50,304 bases of DNA from Phaeoceros laevis (Eukaryota; Anthocerotophyta; Anthocerotopsida; Notothyladales): NCBI GenBank assembly GCA_049999765.1, contig JBNGIQ010009298.1, positions 250,937-301,240 on the forward strand, given 5' to 3'. The notes beneath the pieces were generated by a model. It was not told where the DNA came from. It searched no databases and saw only the letters and a program-made list of their open reading frames with translations. A program made the position numbers and the translations under genes. This document shows, piece after piece, positions 44,880-50,304 of this stretch (its first letter is position 1; every line of letters begins with the position of its first letter).

Positions 44880-46262
44880 TTCTCTTAGAGTGTCTTCCTT
44901 GATGTTGAGCCTAGCTTAAGCACTCAGCGCTTCCTCCAATGATGCTTGGCCTGTACCTTCGTGCCCTGAGTGGGCGTATTTCAAGAAAAGTGCGTTCAGG
45001 CCATCAGGCTTTTATTTTACCACACAGCCGAACTCCACAGCAGCATTCCGTTTCCTCTCCAACGGCCACAAATGACCTGCTTGGAAGCTTAACAGCTTAA
45101 GCTCACGGTTTTGGAATCTGGACACAATCTCACACAAGTCCAATGAGTCACCACACTCGAGCCCAACAGCCCTGAAAGCTCATATACCGCCAATTCAACC
45201 CGCTTAAATCAAAACAAGTTCAAAACAACATCACACGAGGTTCACTCCTTAACACGCCTAAGACTTCAACCAAGACTGATCGCCTACGCCTTCTCCAGAA
45301 CAGAGCGCCCTTAAACAAGCCCACAGCCTCCAGCTTCTTGGCATAAAACAAGGAAATGCTGAGAGCCATTGTGCAGCGCAGGCACCTAAGTAACCTGTCC
45401 GCCTGACAGGACAAAATTGGCCACGAAGCCTCTTCCCGGCAGTCCCATCTGTACAGCCTATAACTAGAACTGAAGCCGGAATGCTAAGCATGCTTATCCC
45501 GTCTACTCTAATGCGCTAGCTTAGCAATTAAACCAAAAGGAGCCCCAAGAGATCCCTCCGGGACAAAAGTATAGGTCCGAAACTAGGTAGTAGTCGACCC
45601 CAGTTCAAAAAACTAGGTAGTAGTTGACCCCGGTTCGAATCCAGGATCCTCCTCCTTTATGGCGCGCCACTATGTTTTCCACGTGGCTACCTATTGTTAG
45701 GTCACTTTTCTCCGAACAGCTCCACCGGTTGTTTGTGCGTATGGGGGCTCCTTACAAGTGGCTCTCCTCTCCTCTCTCTTGTGTTTGCACTCCTCCCGAT
45801 GCTGAGCCTTGCTTAAGCGCCCAACCGCTCCTCTAATGATGCTTGGTTTGTTCCTTCACTCCTCGCATGAGCGTAAATCAAGGTAAAACCGTGCTTCACT
45901 CCTCGCATGAGGGTAACTCAAGGTAAAACCGCGCAAGACAACAACCCGCTAACGTACAGTGTGACCAAACTCCACAGTAGCGTTCCAAACGTTTTCCCGC
46001 AACCGCAGGGTGACCTGCTTGTAACACAATTCAACAACACATAGCAACATCCGGGAATTTCTCCCAAACTCCCAAAAATCAGCCACAGGCCTCCAGCTTC
46101 TGGCACAAGGTTGGGAAACGCTAAGCCACACTGTCCAAAGCAAACTCTTAAGTAACCAGCATGCCCGACAAGATGAGGTCCGCCACATAACCTAGCTCTA
46201 CCAGTCCATTTGTATAGACTACAACTACAGTTCATGTCAAAAAGCAAAGCGTGCTTATCCTG
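44880..46262. repeat. Diverged direct-repeat pair (about 44880-45500 and 45780-46262)
   Basis: Both halves share blocks in the same order: gatgttgagcct-gcttaag, aatgatgcttgg, aactccacag-agc-ttcc, tgacctgcttg, gcctccagcttct, taagtaacc and gcatgcttatcc/gcgtgcttatcc. The spacer is about 280 bp. This could be two LTRs of a small non-autonomous retrotransposon or two copies of one repeat. The copies are well diverged, hence old. Confidence 0.55.
45581..45640. repeat. 30-bp tandem repeat carrying a Pol III B-box
   Basis: aactaggtagtagtcgaccc(cagttcaaaa) at 45581-45610 is followed by aactaggtagtagttgaccc(cggttcgaat) at 45611-45640. The second copy runs into GGTTCGAATCC, an exact tRNA B-box. No cloverleaf forms, so it is not called a tRNA. 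Confidence 0.7.
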
Positions 46263-47096
46263 GCCCCACCGGCCACAACTTGATGCTTAAGTCTAGGGTG
46301 GCCCCAACAGTACCTACCTAGGTAGATTTGGAGGTCGAACACTACAAGGAGGCCGATTACACTACAACTACACTACAGGGAGGTTGATTATACCCAATGG
46401 CAGCACAGGGGCTACGAACTAAGCATGTGAGAAAAGCAATATCCATTTGAATCTTGTGCATGAGTAAAATAGGGTTGCAACCCATGGCTTCCTAGGCTGG
46501 CTTCCATGTCCATGAAACTAGTAACTTAGACCAGCTTCCACAAGCTATAAAAAGCTGCTACTTTCAATCCCGTTGCTGCCTCCGCAGATCCTCAATCCGT
46601 TCCTGCTGTCGGCCAAGGCCGGGGCCCCACTCACTAACTGCGTCCATGCAAATAATAATGTTTTGCCACTTCAAACTTTGAAGCCTATTGCTCTAAAAAT
46701 TTAAAACGGGCACAAGCATACTAGGCTACTACGACATAATAGGCACAAGCCAACCACATACACTCATTGTGAGAAAAAATTGAGACACAATTATATTATT
46801 TGTATCTATTGTGGAGGTTTGAACTTTGAAGAGCTACAATAGATAAAAAGTACATTGCAAAACAAAAACTATCTAACTTGATGTCGTTTTTTTATACATT
46901 TATTACTTACACATTAAGTGGAGCAAAATATATAACTATATTTTATGGAGTCATTTTTGAGGTGTAAAAAATATGTTTTACTTTTATAATATCATATTCT
47001 ATGCAAAAAGCTCTAGACCGGGGTTTTCGGAAATTTGGAATGACCCAAGAAACGTGTAAGGAACACACATCACGCTTCGGGAACGTACAGATGGCG
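46263..47096. other. AT-rich DNA, nothing recognised
   Basis: No coding frame, RNA gene or clear repeat structure is visible here. Confidence 0.5.
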
Positions 47097-48345
47097 TTCC
47101 TTTAGGGTTTGAAGAAAAACAAATATTATTCCTTTAGGGTTTGAAGAAAAACAAATATTATATATGTCAGATGTAAAATTTGCAAGCAGCGAAAACTAGT
47201 ATGGCATGACTGTGGTGCTAGTATCTAGCAATTTCTTTTCCCTGAAATGAACATTACTTTGAGAGAATCGTAACGCACACAATAACTACATAGATTGACA
47301 TAGTTTTAGGAAACATAGATTTTAGGAAGAGATATAAAATTCTTTTATATCTCTTCACAACCAGCAAATTTTTCTTTCTTAGTACAGGTGCCAAATTTTT
47401 TTCTTGGTATGGGTTCCTAAAACTCATAATTAGAATGTATTTCAAGCTTCAAGCCGAATAAGCCCGAACTTCAAGCAGTTGGTACCGAACTTCAAGCCAT
47501 CGGATTAGGAAGCGAGTACAGCTTACGGCAACAAGCCGTTAGATTAGGAAGCGAGTACAGGTTAAGGCAACAAGGCCGAACTCCAAGCCGTCTGATTAGG
47601 AAGCCAATACAAGTTCTGGCAACAAGCGAGTACCAAGCCCGAACTTCAAGCCATCGGACTAGGAAGCGAGTACAGGTTATGGCAACCTCGAACATTCATA
47701 AGGCTAAAGATCGACTTAAATACATCCTCCTAGATTAATTAATCCTACGAGGAAATACGTCCTTGGTAGTTTCATATAAAGATAATTACAAAAATGGGCG
47801 CCGGGCCTTCGGACAAATACATGGGCCTTCGGGCAAATTTATAGAGCCTTGAGTCAAATACGTATGAAGGCCTTCAGGCAATAGAGTGGAGCCTTCAGGC
47901 AATTAAAAATCCAAAACAAATAATTACAACCCACATCTTCTCTCCACAACCACAACGCACTTTTATTTTTCTTACATAGTCACAACCCACATCTTCTCTC
48001 CACAACCACGACATATCTTTTATTTTTTAGTATGGGTTCCTATAGTATGAAGCCTTCGGACAATCAAATAACCAAAGAACATCTTCCACAAACCCACACA
48101 TCCTCCACAACCACTACTGGTCAACATCTTTTTTTTCTTAGTATGGGTTCCTATAGTATGAAGCTTTTGAGTGATCAAACAACTAAAGAACATAGTCCAC
48201 AAAGCCACACATCCTCTCCACAACCACACTGACATGTCTTTTATATCTCTTCACAACCAGGAAATTTTTCTTTCTTAGTATAGGTGCCAAATTTTTTTCT
48301 TGGTATAGGTTCCTAAAACTCATAATTAGAATATATTTCAAGCTT
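47097..48345. repeat. Nested tandem and direct repeats
   Basis: A 32-bp unit (ttcctttagggtttgaagaa...) is duplicated at 47097-47128/47129-47160. A segment of about 120 bp (tctcttcacaaccag-aaattt ... actcataattagaat) occurs at about 47335-47455 and again at about 48240-48345 in direct orientation. Between them lie about four imperfect copies of a unit containing attaggaagcgagtacag (47495-47695), five copies of gccttcgggcaa-like motifs (47805-47905), and two to three copies of a unit with cacatcttctctccacaacc and tatgggttcctatagtatga (47930-48230). No protein is encoded. Confidence 0.8.
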
Positions 48346-48798
48346 CTCAATAGCATAGCCAATAGTCCATTTGCTAGGCATAATACCGAAGCCAACCCTT
48401 CTACATAAAATCTGAAAATTCATAAGCACTTCTGCCGAAGTCATATTACAAAAGCAGTACCTTGTAAATACATATGACACATACATAGTATACATAACCA
48501 AACCCTTTGTAAGTAGAGGTGGACAGTATGTCGAGGGCTTTTTTAACCACTCTTACTCCAAGTACACCATTCTACATACAAAAATCGCACTTAATGTGGT
48601 ATATGCGTATGCTAATGTATGCACATGGCAAAATTATAGGCGACTTAGGGATATGACTATTGGTTTCCTACATTCATGGAACCCTTTATATTCAATACGG
48701 ATAAGGCGAATGATTTAATATATCCATTGGCCCTTTCATATTCTTAATAACACTTTTTAAGACCATTCCTATTTGTAGGAGATTCTCTCCTAGGCGTC

Positions 48799-49190
48799 TG
48801 TAAGAGGGAATCATGCTAAAGAACCAAAAGGCTAGTTAGGATTAATTTGGATTAATTTGGATTTGATTAGAAAAGGCACGTAGGAGGACCGCCCATTCGA
48901 CTCACGCTTACGGAATCCATGGATACGATTTAGCGGATAACTTAGGCCCCAAGCCAGGTTACCTTATAAACAGTACTCCTGGGCCCATTGTAAATAGTTA
49001 TATGGTTTCACTAGAACCTCCTTCAAGTAAGCTATTGAGCAAGAAAAGAAAGCCTTTGTATCTCCATTGAATCCAGTGTGTGTCTCTTCTTCCTTCGTGA
49101 GTTTTCAGTTCGTTAAGTTTTGCTTTCATCTTCCTTTTCTTGATTTTGCTTAGTTAGTGTTCTCTGTACTATACATTGGCATCGAGTTTG
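48799..49190 (+). mobile_element. Candidate retrotransposon LTR with primer-binding site
   Basis: A segment starting tgtaagagg (48799) contains a TATA-like ccttataaacagtactcc (about 48961) and a pyrimidine-rich tail. It ends about 49175 in aca and is followed immediately by ttggcatcgagtt, resembling the initiator-Met-tRNA primer-binding site (TGGTATCAGAG) with small differences. A short frame starting MSSPKKSSQKENQLLQKYII at about 49376 could be the beginning of a gag gene but stops after 21 codons. The second LTR is not in the window. Confidence 0.45.
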
Positions 49191-49429
49191 GTCAAGGAGG
49201 AACCACGGTTATAATTGGGGGTGTGGGCTTTGTAAGCGATAGAGGTGTGGCATTACGGGCACAACCCTTTGCACCAACTTTGTTCGTGGTTGAGGTTGTT
49301 CGGGCCCCTTGCACCAGGTTTAATCTAGCCAGGCCGGTTCCGCTGGCTCCCCGTCGTCGTCATCCAATGTTACCATGAGCTCCCCTAAAAAAAGTTCCCA
49401 AAAAGAAAACCAACTTCTACAAAAGTACA

Positions 49430-49850
49430 TCATCCAATGAGCGATGCTGGTCTGTTAATGAGGACTTGGGGTTCCAAATCCTCGGGGCACAACCAAAACA
49501 TGAGGGCTTGGACATCTTTGACGGAATCGATGCCTGCAGGCTCAAGAATTGGTAGCATCACTGCTGCCAATTCGCTACTATTGCGAATTGTGGCCATGAC
49601 GGAGGATTGCTCATAGCATTGTTCTGAATTGGCAGCAGCCGCATCACTACTGCGAAACAACAGTAGCTGTTGAGAATTCGCAACAGTGTTGCTACCACTC
49701 GCAGTAGTTGTTACAAATTCGCAGCCGCTGCTGCGAATTGGCTACTGGCAACTGCTAGTGCAAATTGCAGCCATAGCAGGTTGCATGGTTGGTCGTAGCA
49801 GCGGCCATGGCAGGTTGCTTGCAAGCATGCAACTAATTTGTGGCTAACGA
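49430..49850. repeat. GCAG/GCGAATTG-rich imperfect repeat
   Basis: Repeated gcaattcgcag/ctgcgaattg-like and gcagcagcc-like words in both orientations across about 250 bp (about 49620-49830). The minus strand has a 76-codon frame (49430-49660) containing VKDVQALMFWLCPEDLEPQV, which is protein-like but unassigned. Confidence 0.45.
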
Positions 49851-50145
49851 GAACGGGTTAAGGAACCCTAAACCTCATTGAGAACTTTTCACATAAAATA
49901 AACGCGCCTCTGCCGGGCGGGAAGTATGACTACAGAAAGAGATACAAAGAAATCTTAAATGTGAGCCCTAATCATAGTATACTGAAGGGACAGTATACTC
50001 TAATACATACATACACATACGTACACCATAGTATTCTCAGTATTTTTCAACCTCTATAAGTCGTTGCTCTAATTTCACTAGGCTTTTTAACTAAATAACC
50101 TAGAAGTACAAGTGATGCATTGTAGGAGAATATCAAGGTAACAAT

Positions 50146-50304
50146 CACTACTACAATTCACCTCATTTAGTAACGCTATTTAGTAACGCTATGCTATTTT
50201 TAGTTACGGAAAAAATTTTCCTTTTGTTACGCATGGTGTGAGAGGGCCATAGCATTGCTTTCGCGTGTCAAGGGCAGCCGGATGGCTTAATAGTTGTCTC
50301 TTAT
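50146..50304 (+). mobile_element. Terminal end of a CACTA (EnSpm) DNA transposon
   Basis: The sequence starts CACTACTACAATTCACC at 50146, matching the CACTACTA-type termini of plant EnSpm elements. Directly inside lie repeated tagtaacgctat motifs (about 50168-50192) and a tagttacgg/gttacgc variant, like the subterminal repeats bound by the transposase. The element continues beyond the right edge, so its transposase and other end are not visible. Confidence 0.6.

Noticed and set aside
45611-45690. tRNA gene at the GGTTCGAATCC motif
   Set aside because: No acceptor, D or anticodon arm can be paired around it; the motif sits in a 30-bp tandem repeat.
1-50304. CRISPR arrays, operons or bacterial features
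   Set aside because: The window is nuclear plant DNA with spliced genes; none of the tandem repeats has regular unique spacers.

Overview
The window is nuclear DNA of a land plant that makes flagellated sperm, most likely a fern; a lycophyte or bryophyte is possible. Three things point there: a PLS-class pentatricopeptide (PPR) gene built from near-identical 102-residue units; homologues of the ciliary/centriolar proteins CFAP43 and CEP120, which flowering plants lack; and plant-type genes (CYP710-like sterol C-22 desaturase, CLC-f-like chloride channel, nepenthesin-type aspartic protease) separated by transposon-rich DNA. Genes are intron-rich, and several introns are only 60-100 nt.

Layout. 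1-1887 (-): PPR gene running off the left edge and interrupted by a 100-N gap. 1888-3886: decayed repeats, including a non-LTR retrotransposon gag zinc-knuckle relic at 2371-2640. 3887-8244 (-): a 14-exon WD40 protein. 8245-11583: mostly AT-rich repeat DNA. 11584-12942 (+): an intronless gene of unknown function. 13063-22369 (-): CFAP43 (WD40 plus coiled coil), with a second 100-N gap. 22370-24275: AT-rich repeats. 24276-25832 (-): CYP710-type P450 with palindromic ACGT motifs upstream. 25833-28937: intergenic, with a strong 58-bp-armed foldback. 28938-32089 (-): CEP120-like gene. 33286-36444 (+): CLC channel. 38051-39870 (+): aspartic protease. 43232-43911 (+): 3' exons of a J-domain protein. 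43912-50304: no supported gene; tandem duplications, a diverged direct-repeat pair, an LTR-like segment and, at the right edge, one end of a CACTA transposon.

Exon models for the WD40, CEP120, CLC and protease genes were built by hand from GT-AG sites. Each keeps one open frame whose total length is divisible by three, so these genes look intact. CFAP43 and CEP120, and probably the WD40 protein, would serve the motile male gamete: CEP120 in basal-body/centriole formation, CFAP43 in the axoneme. The P450, channel, protease and PPR are unrelated housekeeping or organelle functions.
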